DNA from: Symsagittifera roscoffensis
Lineage: Eukaryota > Xenacoelomorpha > Acoela > Convolutidae
Length of the DNA: 64,000 nt
Assembly (NCBI RefSeq): GCF_963678635.1
Contig: NC_087069.1
Span: 35,381,959 to 35,445,958, forward strand
Direction of reading: 5' to 3'
The position numbers and the translations under genes were made by a program. Of the stretch, positions 33,780 through 45,473 are shown one piece after another (positions within the stretch are counted from its first letter, which is position 1; the number at the start of each line of letters is the position of its first letter). The notes under the pieces are model-generated. The model was not told where the DNA came from, made no database searches, and saw only the letters and a list, made by a program, of their open reading frames with translations.

Positions 33780-35475
33780 CAAATAACTCCAGACACTCAG
33801 TCGCATCTCTGCCATATCCAACCTACCCGGATCAGTTTGGGACTATCCCATCCCCTCTGGGTCGATTTATTGCATTTCAACCATGTTCACTCTATCTGGA
33901 TCAATTTAGGACCAATCCGACGCCTTTGGGCGGTCGCGGCATTATTTGGAAGAATCATTGGAAAATCAATTAAAATCCGAAATTTCATTCCGGTGAAATG
34001 GTTCGTAGCAATATCATTGATTGGTAAGCTAAGTTAAAGAACCGTACTAATAGCGCTTATACTCCGAGACCTCTCATAGATTTGTCCCAATAAACATGAG
34101 TTACGCCGTAATAAAGGGTCACTTTTAATTAATAAACGTTAAAAGCTGACTTGATATTACCTACAACAACTACACCTAAACGACAACTGATGTTTGATAC
34201 TTTGAAACTTTAACTATTGATACTTTTCATGTTTTCATACTTGTATTGTCTTTTAAGAAGACTTGAATTTACACTTCTTCCTTTAAAAACATCAAGTTGC
34301 ATTGTAACCAAGTTAGAATTACTTTGGAAACCATGGAAAAATATAGTTTTCGTCCGGCGTGTTTTGAACCGGCGTGAGATGTCAGCCGGTAAGTTGTGTT
34401 CGTTTTGTTTCCATGAAAAAATTGCTCGAAAAATTAATGAAATTGAATTTGCAGATCACTACGTTTAAATTCATTCTTATCTTGTTTCTTCGTGGAAAAG
34501 ATAGGTTCTTTGTTTTTTCATCGGTTAGGTCTTCCTTGTTCGGTATTGGTTGCTTTTTCGAGTTTTCGTCGTTGTTTTTCTACACTGTTCCTCAAAATCT
34601 TGTTACTACATTGGTTTTTCTACATTATTTTTCGGCACTGGTCCTACTAGCTTTTTTACATTAGTTCTTCGGCACTGCTAGTTGTCACCGTTGCGAAAAG
34701 TTTGAGTTTTAATTTTTATCAAAAATCTTTTGAAGTAACTTTTTTCAACTCAAGACGTTTTATCAGTCTGACCGATTGGGTCGCTTGATTGGGCGACCGT
34801 CCTAGTAAAGGTGCTCCTTTCTCCATAAGTAGCACTCACGTATCCACTCTCGAAGTTTTCTATCGGGAACAAGACAGCAATTTGACTCCAGGTCAGTTTT
34901 TCTGTGCACTTCAGAAGTCCCGCTTTTATGAACTTGGTTCTTCTGATTTTCGGACTTTTATCAGTGGTCGCGATAAACTTGAGCATGACATGGTCAATTC
35001 AATTTTCTCAAAAACACCATTTCAAAGCAAACACAAGATAAAACATCAGGGTGACCGACTGGCACAAGAAGCAAGTTTCCCGCTAGTTGCTATAAATTTT
35101 ATTGCTACTTAATTTTAGCACCCCTGCTTCAGGCACTCTATTTGAAAAACTGTAACAAGTGTTAGTTTTTTTTGTTTGTAACACAAGTATTTTATATTTT
35201 CTCGTGTCAAGTTGCGTTTTCTTATTGAAGAAACGTAACCCGTATCGATTTTAATTTAAAAAAAACTAAATTACAAAAGGGGTCCTTCTGTTTAGTTACG
35301 GTAAGTGCACAAGCTGGATAGGGCCATACCAGCAATATAAAAATGCATATGTATCAGCAATGAAGTCATAAATCAGCATTAAATGCATCGTCTTAATGTT
35401 AATTTATCTTAGCCGTCCTTCCTCTAAAATAGAGCTTATGGAGTTGTCGATAAATTGAGCTTTGCGTAGCGATCT
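33780..35475. other. No supported gene; LINE 3' sequence and unique DNA
   Basis: 33780-34110 is probably the 3' untranslated tail of the upstream LINE. The rest holds only short frames, the longest 107 codons at 34789-35112 (plus), without a recognisable domain or start context. Confidence 0.45.
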
Positions 35476-35892
35476 TCACCCCCTTATACAAAGTATAGAG
35501 CTCCTCAGGAGCGCGAAGCTTATTTTAGCTCTTATGTAGTTTATAGATTCTGGATAGCTTTCTTGTCTTTTTTCACTTAGTTTTTCGGCCAATCGCTGCA
35601 TCGTCCGCGTGGCTGTTGGAGCAGCGCCACCGGTGCATCCAAAAATAAGCGGGCAGAAGCTACTCTGCTCTACGTTTAAAATTCTTTGCTGATATTTGGA
35701 GTTCTTCAGCGTTTCGTGGTATTTGTATGCATCCTTATGCAGTTTTCGCAATGTTTTGGCATGGGGGTTGAAAATTTTCACATCAAAGAAAGCGCGGCTG
35801 AATCGTGAACCCCAGAGTCTGTTTGCCCTAATGTCAAGTCGTGCCTCATTTTCAGTTGTAGTTGAATTGTTGACGAAGCTTTGGCCTTGCAA
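35476..35892 (-). pseudogene. C-terminal domain of the PHD-RT element
   Basis: A 138-codon frame with RANRLWGSRFSRAFFDVKIF, then a VEQSSFCPLIFG block and RAKISFALLRS. I recall this arrangement following similar RTs in other invertebrates. The spaced FDV(K/R) and (V)E residues suggest a PD-(D/E)XK-type nuclease, as in LINEs that end with a restriction-like endonuclease, but I cannot verify the fold. It is separated from the RT frame by about 320 bases with stops. Confidence 0.5.
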
Positions 35893-36209
35893 CGGCTAAA
35901 GTTTTGGCTCAATCTCGACGTCATGGCAAACCTCGTTCATGAGGTTGGCGAATGTGTCTCTTATTTCATTTTGTCTTATGTGTGTGTAACCACCCTTTGC
36001 ACAGTGAAGCGCATGTGTCAAGTTAAAATCAGCACCACATGCACATGTGAGTGGGGTTTTGGTTGGTTCCCATCCGTATCTTAAGTAAATACCATCTCTG
36101 AACTCTGATTTATTCAGGTTGAAGTTGTATCTGCTCAGTGGTAGAGCATTGAGCCAGTTAGAGGCTCCCTTTTCAGAGGCCAGGTCGATTGCGTATTTAT
36201 CTGTTTCAT

Positions 36210-37440
36210 TTAAGGAGTTATTGAGGTTTGTTTTTTTTTTCGATTTGTTCTATCAGTTTTCAATTTTTCGATTTTGGTACATATTTTTTCTTGCTGTGTT
36301 ACTGCTGTAATAGGATCTTGAGATTCCAGTACCAGTGATGTTTCCTTAGACCGTTCTGAGTAGCTTTCATGATCGGATGGCAGCTTGATGTTAAGTCCGC
36401 CCATTTTAGGGGGTAAGGAAGATATCTCACGGAACTGGGGGTTTAAAGTGTCTTTACCGACTAGGTTAGGTAAAAATTGTTCTTTGATAATATTTTCACA
36501 TATTTCTAAGTTTTCCATTGTGTTAGGCGTTGTCCTGGCAAGAAATGAAAGCTTTTCTTGAACTCCTTTAGTATAGCAGGCATAAACGTTTTGAGGGGAG
36601 GTTTTAGCAATTTTCGTTAGTTTTTTCAAAATTTTGATTTGCTCATTCTGTTGAAATTTGAGGAACTTTTTACATTCAGATTCTGTTCCTCTAACTGAAC
36701 CAAGTACTCGGGCTCCTGCCTTTATAGTGATTCCTGTATTTGAGAAGATTTTCTGAGCTTCACTGAGTTTTTCATCTTTGACAATGAGTTGGCATTTGGA
36801 TGCTTTCACGTGGTAGCCGAAAAATTTACCCAGTGATACAATTTTATCGAGGAAGTTTCGTAGATTGCTTAATTTACCGACTGCGTTTCCATCGTCTGCG
36901 TACCATTTCTGGGTTACATCGTCTACTGATAAAAGTTTTATGAGGGGTATTATGGCTAGACCGTACATGGCCATTGCTAGTGGATCCCCCTGGGTTGTCC
37001 TTTCTTGAGAGTAGATTGTTTTTTTGTTAACGAATAGTTTAGAAGGATTGGAGTAGGAGTTCTTAATCGCTGTTAAAAGGGAAAGGCAGGTATTTTCGAT
37101 GTTTTTTAATGCCAGCTTTCGGTTCAGCGAGTTGAAAGCGTTTTCGGCATCTTTCAGTAAAATTGTATCGGCGGAAGTTTTGCTTTATTGATCTCTTAGC
37201 GTGTGGATCGCATATTCAATGCCACATTTTTGTCCTAGGCACAGTTGGTATTTTGAACCGAGCGACATGAGTTCGTTTTTTAGGCATTTAGTTTTTGTTT
37301 GCCCTATTATCCTACGCATAACTTCTCCTATGCCTATGGGTCTTACCCCTGGATTCTTATCTAAGGGTTTTAATCTGCATGCATTATATGGTTCCATTAG
37401 TTCTGGATTTAGTTCTTCTGTGGCCAATTTTTTGGCAATT
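36210..37440 (-). pseudogene. Reverse transcriptase of the PHD-RT element
   Basis: Two same-frame blocks (37427-37185 and 36974-36210) are separated by a single in-frame stop at 37185 plus an ATG-less stretch. Motifs are CRLKPLDKNPGVRPIGIGEV, an NAFNSLNR palm block, TTQGDPLAMAMYG, and WYADDGNAVG (catalytic YADD near 36895-36905). The GVRPIG / QGDPLAM signature marks a distinct RT family found in marine invertebrates, separate from CR1/Jockey. One nonsense mutation is the only break in the core, so the copy is moderately young. Confidence 0.8.
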
Positions 37441-38332
37441 TTAGCAATTTTTTTTGAAATTTCAAATGATTGTTGCCCGAAGTGTGTTGCCTTAATTGGT
37501 GGGTTTTCGATGGTGGGTGTTTCTCTATGAGAGTCTGTTCTACTGTCTTACCTTTGACAATCTCGTCGAGCGAAAGAACGCCTTTAGATGTGTCTGTTAA
37601 TTTTGCAATTGCGCTTGATATTTTTCCAGTATTCATTAGTTTGTTGAACTGTTGTGCTTTAGTTTCAGTTTTTCTTCTACTTCCTTTCAACAAGCGCATT
37701 TGCAGTGCCTTTCCTTCGTTATATAGTCTATCCAGGTCTCCGTCTTGCCATTGCTTAAGTCGCCTTGCTATTGTTTTGGATAAAGATCCGTCAATTTTGG
37801 ACTTTGTTTTGCACAGTAGTAAGTGTGGAAAAATCATTGCTGCGTGCATTGCGAAGGTATTTTCGTTGTTTTCTATTAGGCTGTTCAAAGTTCTATTGAG
37901 GGTTTCAATAAAGTTATAACCAACTATATTTTTTGACAAGATCATAAAGACCGGTTTCCAGTGGACCACTTTGGTGTATATTTTCCTGGTGGTTGCTATG
38001 AGTTCTGGACAGGGGTTTGACCATGGGTCTTGTATTGTTCTGGGTTCTATAGTGGAAGACTCTCCTGAGTTTTGTGAGTGTGTGGCAGTGGAAGGGTGAG
38101 GGTGCATTTGGGGGAGAGTGGTTGTAGCTAGGGTTGGGTGATTGCATTCATGCTTGTCGTTAGCTGAATGAAATTGGGAGGTGCAGCGATGACAACTGAA
38201 ATCGTCATAGTGATCACTGCTGCGGGCTAGGCCGCTGCATTTTACATGCATGTAGCCTGGGCATGTGAAGCACCAAACACCTCCGCCTCGCGGGCTGCTT
38301 TTACAAATAAGGCAGTGTGTTTGAGTAGCCAT
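37409..38332 (-). CDS. PHD-finger protein at the N-terminus of the RT element
   Basis: 307 codons start at ATG 38332. Residues 7-50 form a C4HC3 PHD finger (CLICKSS, CFTCPGYMHVKC, CHRC). Then come a Ser/Thr/Pro/His-rich linker, an alpha-helical region with NTFAMHAAMIFPHLLLCKTK, and a basic stretch. It overlaps the RT frame by about 20 bases in another frame, so the original protein was probably one PHD-RT polypeptide now split by a frameshift. A PHD finger could bind histone tails and guide integration, which is inference. Confidence 0.7.
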   Translation of the reverse strand: MATQTHCLICKSSPRGGGVWCFTCPGYMHVKCSGLARSSDHYDDFSCHRCTSQFHSANDKHECNHPTLATTTLPQMHPHPSTATHSQNSGESSTIEPRTIQDPWSNPCPELIATTRKIYTKVVHWKPVFMILSKNIVGYNFIETLNRTLNSLIENNENTFAMHAAMIFPHLLLCKTKSKIDGSLSKTIARRLKQWQDGDLDRLYNEGKALQMRLLKGSRRKTETKAQQFNKLMNTGKISSAIAKLTDTSKGVLSLDEIVKGKTVEQTLIEKHPPSKTHQLRQHTSGNNHLKFQKKLLKLPKNWPQKN

Positions 38333-38349
38333 TTTAGGAAGGACGGCGG

Positions 38350-38930
38350 TGTCAAGTTAGCGAGAGAATTTATAGATTAAATTTGCAAGAAAATTTGTGA
38401 AGAAATCATTAACGTAGAACGAGAAATGGATGCCATCACGGCAGAACATTTGAGGGGTTAGATTCAAGTTGAGGTTAGGCGAAACAATAAGTGTATGGGT
38501 GTGTACAAATCTATTTATCAAATTAAACAGCACATGATTATGAATATAAACTTTGCGGTTTATTTCGGTATTATTACAGTTCTGAATTGTTTTGGGGATT
38601 ATCAGTGTCTTGGGCTGAAACTTGTTGGTGACGAGGTTAATCAGGTTATTCCACTGCTGTTCTAATTATTGTGGATGCAGCCTGTTGTCATTGTATCCAG
38701 CAACTTTTGTTACTGTATTTAGGCGCTTTGGTATGTATTGTAAAACTGTTTCAAACAGATCATGAAGCGTTGCGCCGCGGTAGGAGTGAATTGTTGATTT
38801 CACTAGAGCTGGTTTGATATATTTGGTCCTTGAAATCCCAATAACTAGTATCTGTGAGAACTCAGGGATGCGTCTTGCCTGGAATCGCGGCATCAACCTG
38901 AAACACAGACAACTGGGGCGAGAAAGGAAG
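38350..38930 (-). pseudogene. SGNH-esterase-like relic upstream of the PHD-RT gene
   Basis: The minus strand reads RIPEFSQILVIGISRTKYIK, then IHSYRGATLHDLFETVL and VAGYND, followed in a shifted frame by a VSPNLNLNP block. The spacing matches SGNH hydrolases: block I GDS (here GIS, so the Asp is lost), block II Gly and block III GxND. LINE ORF1 proteins of the CR1/L2 group can carry esterase domains, so this may be ORF1 of the same element. Mutated and frameshifted. Confidence 0.55.
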
Positions 38931-39161
38931 CTCTTTGGAGTGATTTATGAATACTTTCACTTAGGGTTTAAAATTGCTGAGGCAAAAAAAGAAAAAAAAG
39001 AAAGGAGTGGTACAACCTGACGTCGATTTGGAGGTCGATTCACCAGCTCACTCCTTCTTGCGCCTAGTTACTCCAGGGTAACTTCACTCGGCTATGGCTG
39101 GGACGGCCAGATTTGGTAAGATAACCAGAAGAGGAAAGCCCAGCGCGCATATGATATGAAA

Positions 39162-39959
39162 TGTAACATTCGCCCGGAAGATACATATCGACGGAAAATA
39201 AAACTAAGTCCTTAGACGACTGGCCAACGTCTAAACAGAGCTTTACATGCTTTTAACCGTCTCTACCAAGCCAGTACTTTCGGTGGTCTTTCTAACATCT
39301 GGTCGACAAAAACGTTACTGCTTTCGGCTTCGGTCAAAACACTCAAATTAACTAGATAACATGCAGAAATAGTGAGCTCATGGCTGGTTCTCAGTATTCC
39401 CAGACCACGAGGTTACTCCTAAAATCAGGGCTACTACTACTTATTGAATTATGATTGTTTTTGTTCAGTAGATAAAAATCATCATCTCCATCGAAGATGG
39501 ATCAACCCTTTCCCCCAACTCCTAGCTTCTCATCCTAGCACAATGAATTCAGATGTTAATTAAATTCAACTCAGGACATGACAGGGAAGCTAAAAGTTTT
39601 TATAAGTTAATAAAAGTTCCAGTCCCGAGACCCCTCCGGATTCCTGAATCCGGGGAAATAAGGCTCTCATCCTCCCTCCGGAAGGCCGTCTTCCACCCTT
39701 CACCGCTGTTCGCAACGGCCCTGCAACTACTGTAGCGACACAATAGTTGCAACTCGGAGCGGTCTCTGCTACTTCTGCAATTCGCTGCTGCCCTTCGATC
39801 ACAATTCCTGCTGTTAACGCTATCGCAACCAATGTTGTTGTGTTTTTCTTCCGGTTTTCTGCCAAAATGGCCGTTTCTGACGTTTCTCAGAAATATGACG
39901 TCACACTTCGAAAATTTAAGAATTTGAAACACCAGAAGATTCTAGCCTTCACCGTTTTG
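39162..39959 (-). repeat. Element 2 3' LTR
   Basis: About 798 bp, starting TGTAACATTCGCCC and ending near CACCGTTTTG on the plus strand, aligned end to end with 62897-63690. It includes ACCCCTCCGGATTCCTGAAT, the motif repeated in the leader. The right boundary is set by where similarity ends, not by a TG..CA rule. Confidence 0.88.
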
Positions 39960-40908
39960 CTAATCGTTCCAATAACGCTCTTATTCCTTCAAAATTGCCA
40001 ATTCGGAAGGTTCGCTGCTAAAAACTCGAATCTGCTGAATCTGCATTTTTGGTCCCTTCTGGTTGAATGTCACATACTCCCCGGACAGTCCGGTCAATGT
40101 CCTCATTGAATCTCGCAATGTTCGTAAAATAGGTACAGTTTCATCGAACAGAATTTACAAAATGCACGAAATTACTTTTATCCGCGTCATATCGACTCAC
40201 CGCAGAATATAAATGGCATCATACTACATCATTATAACCTTCAAATTCTTTCATTAATCTGCACTTTGAGGATTTGACCTAAAATAAAAACATCTTTTCC
40301 GACTTCCAATGTCAATGTCCTGATTAAAAGTTTTTTCTCCTAGATTTAAAAGGTGTTGGTTAGCAGGACATTCCTGGCCACCAACAAGCTAAAATTATCC
40401 TGCTATGCTCCTTCCCTTCGGAAATCTTGCTTGTTATTGTCCTGAATATTAAAACTAAGAAACTCTGTGGTTAGAAAGAACAATGAAACAATCTCCCTCT
40501 TCGAGAGATTACCCAAGCCTTTCATATCACCACAAAGTGATCAGTTCTCCTAGTTGATTAAAAACAGTCATGCAGGCTGGAATATTTAAATATACTCTTT
40601 ACTCAAGCCTTTCTTAAATAAATAGTAAGTAAGTGTCTCTAAAGCCACTTAACTAAAATCAAAATGCAAATTTATAAATGCAACAAATTCTTTAATGTTC
40701 AAAACTCAACTAAATGTTTGAGTTTTCAATTACAACTTGGTTGCTTAGTTTCTCACTTGAGTTTTTTCACACACGTAAAACAATTCTGAGTTTTAACTTG
40801 ATCTTCATTACTCCTTTGTTTTCTTCTTCTTTCGTCGCTTAGAAGTTCTAAGACTTCTAAATTCTTCTTATTTTGTCTGTTTTTGTTTCTTGTTCTTTCG
40901 ACCATTCG
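39960..40908 (-). other. Element 2 3' untranslated region
   Basis: No gene is supported. AT-rich sequence between the end of the last coding frame and the 3' LTR. No clear polypurine tract is seen next to the LTR. Confidence 0.5.
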
Positions 40909-43900
40909 TCAATGTTCCATCCCTTCCTCCTGTGATACTGACTCTGCGCTTTCAGTTTCTGTGTCTTGCAACACATCATTAGCTATTCTGACGCTGTTGG
41001 AAGCAGTCCTCCAACACTTCTATTCTTCTACCCTCTGTTTGCAACATGGTAGGGGATCCACGTTAGATTCTCTGTTTCTGCAGAAGCTGTTGTGGAGACA
41101 CAACGTCACATTTCTCTCCAAATTTTCCTTCAACATCTCTGCCTTTTCCTTTCCACTACGTTCACTTGTCCTGGAAATTCTTTTCACAGCGGTGGTCACT
41201 ACCTTTCGATGAGTCACGAGAGCTCGCTTGAAAGCTCCTCCTCCAATGTCCAGCTGATATCCACTGTACATTCTGCCGTGCTTCGACATATGCTTCTTAG
41301 CATATTCGTACAACCATGCAGTCATGTTAGCTCTGAACAATGGCATCAATCGTCTTCTTGCCCATATCTTCTTCACTTCCATTGGAATGTTAAGAATCTT
41401 GCACATTGTCTCAAAAAGATCTAAATCTTTCAGACAATCCAATTTCCGCAACTGTTCTCTCGTCGGCGCTTCCTGTCTATTGTTCTGTCTTACGTGAGCT
41501 TCCAGCCATCTTATCGCCATCATAACTCCCACTATCACTATTGTTATGGGCTGAGATGAGTCTGGTAAACCCATGGAGAGCAGCTCTCCAGAGTCCTAGA
41601 TCAACACCAGATTACTACGCTTGGAATACCACCAGGTCTGCAGCAAGCAGTGGCAGGGAAACTCATCATGTGTCAACATGATGCTCCTCCAATTTCGTTT
41701 TCCCGAGGCTTCCAGTAATGGTTCCACTTCCATCATCACTCGGTGGACTTCATCATTCTCGTCTACTGTATTGTAATCTGTAACAGTTGATCCTCTCTGT
41801 TTCTGTCTCTCAAAATCACTGAAGTTCCCACTCACGTATCCCATGAACTTCCTTCCCAGTATCGATTCCAACTCCTCCTTTGTTCTCTCTGGAACTGCTG
41901 AGAACATCTTACATAGCAACTCGTAAGATTTTTTGGACATTCTCGTTAGTCTCACACACTTTGGCACGGAGAAGGCTTGATCCACGATCGTTCTCGTACT
42001 CTTTACATCCACAGCTACGAAATGTACTGGGTATCTGCTCTTGCACATTGGAGCCAATGTCGATCCCACCAAATATCGTGCTCCTGATGGTCTACAATAA
42101 GCCTCACTGTGTCTGATGTTCATTTCCGCCTCGATCGCTTCCGTCCATTTTCCTATGTGTTTTTGCTCGGTTTGTAGAACTCCTGGGAATACTTCTACAC
42201 TGATGGCAGTGACCATCTCATGTCTCTGTTCTAGATTCAATAGTGACTCTAAAGAACTATACATGCTGTAGAATCCTAGTGCAGTCACTAGATTCACCTC
42301 GGTTCCTCCCAGACAATCCGCTATCAGTTCCTTTTCCGTTCTTGCTTTCATCACGATATTCCCAAACATTACCGTCAATTGCTTGTGTTGTCTCTCTAGG
42401 GTTTTCACACAATCCAGACCTCCACAAACGTGACCCTCCAGTCCACAGAATTCCGCCAGACAGCTACCAGGTTTGACCCAGTCCTCTGCATCCCAGCCAG
42501 GCAACTCAACTTTATCCTCACCGTTGCTCCTAGAGGCCGTTATCATCACATTATATATGATGTTAAGGTCACGCAGGTTACAGTCTGCATTCAGCTCCCT
42601 CTGCACGTCTTGCGTCGCCCGTAATATGGAGTCAGCGTTGGGACTAGGACAACATGATGGCCTCATCAATTCCCACACTACCATCAAGTTCGTTCTCAGT
42701 AATTCATCTGAGAATCCCAACCCAAACTCCACTCTTTCGTCGGATTTTGGTACGGAAGGTGCAGTCACCTCTTCTTCCAAGACCAGTCCCAATTTGGTCT
42801 GTGGATTATTAGCGCTCTTAATTGTTACAATTCTCGACGTCCAGAATCTTAGCAACACTGCCTGCTCGTAATCAACGAAGCAATCGCGTATGTCCTCACT
42901 CAGGAAAGGGTTGTACGCTATCCCTATGATTCCGGATACGTAGCTGTACGACTTCTTCTTGATCGGTCCACAGTACTCACTGGATTTCGGCAGTGCCCCC
43001 ATAGATTCTTTAGTGAATCTCAGCTCCTTGTTTGAGAATCTCCTGATTTCGTCTGTCTTTCTCATGGGCTCTAACTCCTCGGGTTCTTTCATATTCACCC
43101 TCATCGGTTTGCTTTGCTGCATATCCAGCAGTGCTAGCAAGAGTAAGGCTTTCGCTCGCTCATCGCCCTCCCTGAGCATCTTGACACAGGTGTTCAATGC
43201 AGGTACTGAAATCTGCTCTATCATGAATCGAATGAAACAGAGAGCGTCTCTCCGCTTCGCACACGCTACTGCTGCTCCCTCTTGGATTATCAGATCCCTC
43301 AGGTTCGTCATAAGGAAAACCTTCTCTTCTTTTGACCTCTTCCTTTCTTCTGAATCATATTCTTCGCGAGTCAGTCCCATCATGCACCAGGCAAACCTCA
43401 GTTGTAACTCTGTTCTTACGTAAGGTACTGCCATGAGAGCGTGTATTCTTGGCGCAGTCCTCATCTCTTCTTCGAAGTACCGTAACACCACTGCTTTCCA
43501 TGGAAGGCTCACCAACTGTTCCATCGTTTCTGCCTGTATCTCAGACGACGCTAAAGTCCCGTACGCCTTCTGCTTGAGGGTGGTGCATTGCAACATTGTC
43601 TCCAGATAATCCTCCATGGCACTCTTGTCCTCCAGAGCTATCACATACCCTCTAGCAGAGTTTCTGTAGTCCAACATCTCCATGTATCCACCGGCGGGTT
43701 CACCTATCGACACAGCCTCCGATACTGTCAGTCGGTTATACTCCACTGGTACTAGTTGTCCTGCGACACTTCCCTTTCCGTGATTCATGGGAGATGGCTT
43801 AAAGTCTTTCATCGTGCTCTCTCCACATTGGCTGAGTATTTCCATTTCTAAGGTTGCTCCGATCAGAGTGCGGTCGCTCCTTTTGGATTTGTAACCTGTC

Positions 43901-44439
43901 GACTTTATTCCCGCCATGAGAATGGGTGGCACCATCGCTATATCAGTCAACATTTTATCCGTGCCAGGCAATTGATAATCACCTTGTCCCAAATCCATGA
44001 CCTCTTCGACTCGTTTCCTGTTCGCTGAATTGACAGCTTTTATCGATATCTCCGAATCCACCTTCATCTTTCCTACTCTCCTTGGCATCACTCTGCTGCC
44101 TAATTTCATTTTCATCTCGTTGATCTTATCAATCACCAATTTCGATCGCATCGTTCTTTTCCTGGTTCTTGACAGATACACCACCTCTCCTTTATCGTCC
44201 TGCGGTGTCATTTTGATGGGAGAGTTCGCTTCACTTTTATCAGAGTCAATCAACAACTCACTCAATCTCCCTTCACACTCATCAAGCATGTCAAGGACTT
44301 CCCCCATCAACGGTCGGTTGAGACCTGTTTTCAAAATGGACTGGGTCCCATAGCTCTGAACTACTGTCCAGACTTCTTCCATGAACGCCATTCTATCCAA
44401 TCTGCCTCCCGTCCTACTTTCATGGTCTCTGTGATGTAC
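40909..44439 (-). pseudogene. Element 2 giant downstream gene, C-terminal part, unknown
   Basis: One frame runs from the TAA at 44440 to TGA 40909, with in-frame TAGs at 41596 and 41020 only. The largest piece is about 930 codons. It is mixed in composition with scattered Cys (CGLEGHVCGGLDC) and a mostly helical look. After the first TAG comes a short hydrophobic stretch (ITIVIVGVMMAIRW) followed by basic sequence. I recognise no domain. Because it shares its frame with the piece upstream of 44440, I read it as the C-terminal half of one long protein. Non-structural or capsid-like roles cannot be told apart. Confidence 0.6.
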
Positions 44440-45473
44440 TTACCACTCTTCTTCGGGCAACGTTCCCAAGAAAGGTACTCTGGCTGAGGCCTCTATTCTT
44501 CTTCTTCTAGGCGATTCCATGAGGATTCTTTGTTCGTTATTTCTTGAATTGCCAGGAGAGCTGCTCTCCGGCAAATTCGGTTTCATTTCCATGAAGGCTG
44601 ACGGAGGTTCCAGTGTCGAAATGCCTTCATCCTCTGGCTCATTCGTCTCCAACGTATCCGCGTTGTTCTCAAGATCACTGAAGATATTGAAATCCAGGCT
44701 GGATACTCCTCCTGTCGATGCCCTGTCGTCTTCCCCACCAGCTTGACTTGCATCTTGTTGCATGGGTTCTTCGGCTTGACGGCTTCCTCCTTGTCCGTCA
44801 TCTCCTTCTGACATTTCCTTCTTTGAGCTCGAGGGTCCTTGGTTATCATAGTCGGTTCCTTCCGGAAACTTCGGTATGATCAATGTACCGGCCGATCTAT
44901 CTTCCTCTTCTCCATGGACCACTTTGATTTCCTCACAGCCGAAGGGTGCTAGGAAGGTTCTCGTTCGCAGCGTTCCTACTACCGTCAACTCCGGTTTCAC
45001 ACTAGTCAGGATCAAGGAGACCTCAGGCAGTTCGGTCCTGCCTCTCATCTTCATAGGCGCTAAGCCCAATCCCGCCCATTGCTCGTCAAATCTTCCAGGC
45101 TTGGGAGTCGCGGCGTTGCTTATTCGCCTCGTCGTCGCTTGATCCGTATAAGCAAATCGTGTGTATTGTAACACAGCGGCATTTCTTCCCACAAAGTATG
45201 TATCCATCGTTGCCACGAAACTCCCTATTCTCCTTTCATTGGTTTCGAATGCTCTCAACCTAGGAGTTTGTACCACGGAGACTGCTCCGAGCAACATCCT
45301 TCTTATCAGAGGGAATTCAGGGATTGCCTCCGGCAGCTTCTCGTAATCACCCAGTTTTTTGTCTCTTCTCTCACTTTGTGATATGCTGCAGTGAGACGAG
45401 GCACTCTGGTTATCTCACCATTCGTTTTATCATAGGGTCTCAGATTCCAAAGCTTCGGAAACACCTCGATGTG
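44440..45473 (-). pseudogene. Element 2 giant downstream gene, middle part with acidic linker
   Basis: After the TGA at 45474 the upstream frame stays readable to an A6 run (45355-45360, T6 on the plus strand), where it shifts into the frame that continues to TAA 44440. The piece has an ordered first half and then a long acidic, Ser/Gly/Gln-rich linker (about 130 residues), probably disordered, ending in a basic patch (SPRRRRIEASAR). No domain is recognised. Confidence 0.55.

Noticed and set aside
44395-44445. Intron with donor GTAAGT at 44443 in Element 2
   Set aside because: The only nearby acceptor gives an intron of about 45 nt without a pyrimidine tract, and joining there creates a stop. 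It is more likely a nonsense TAA in the long frame.
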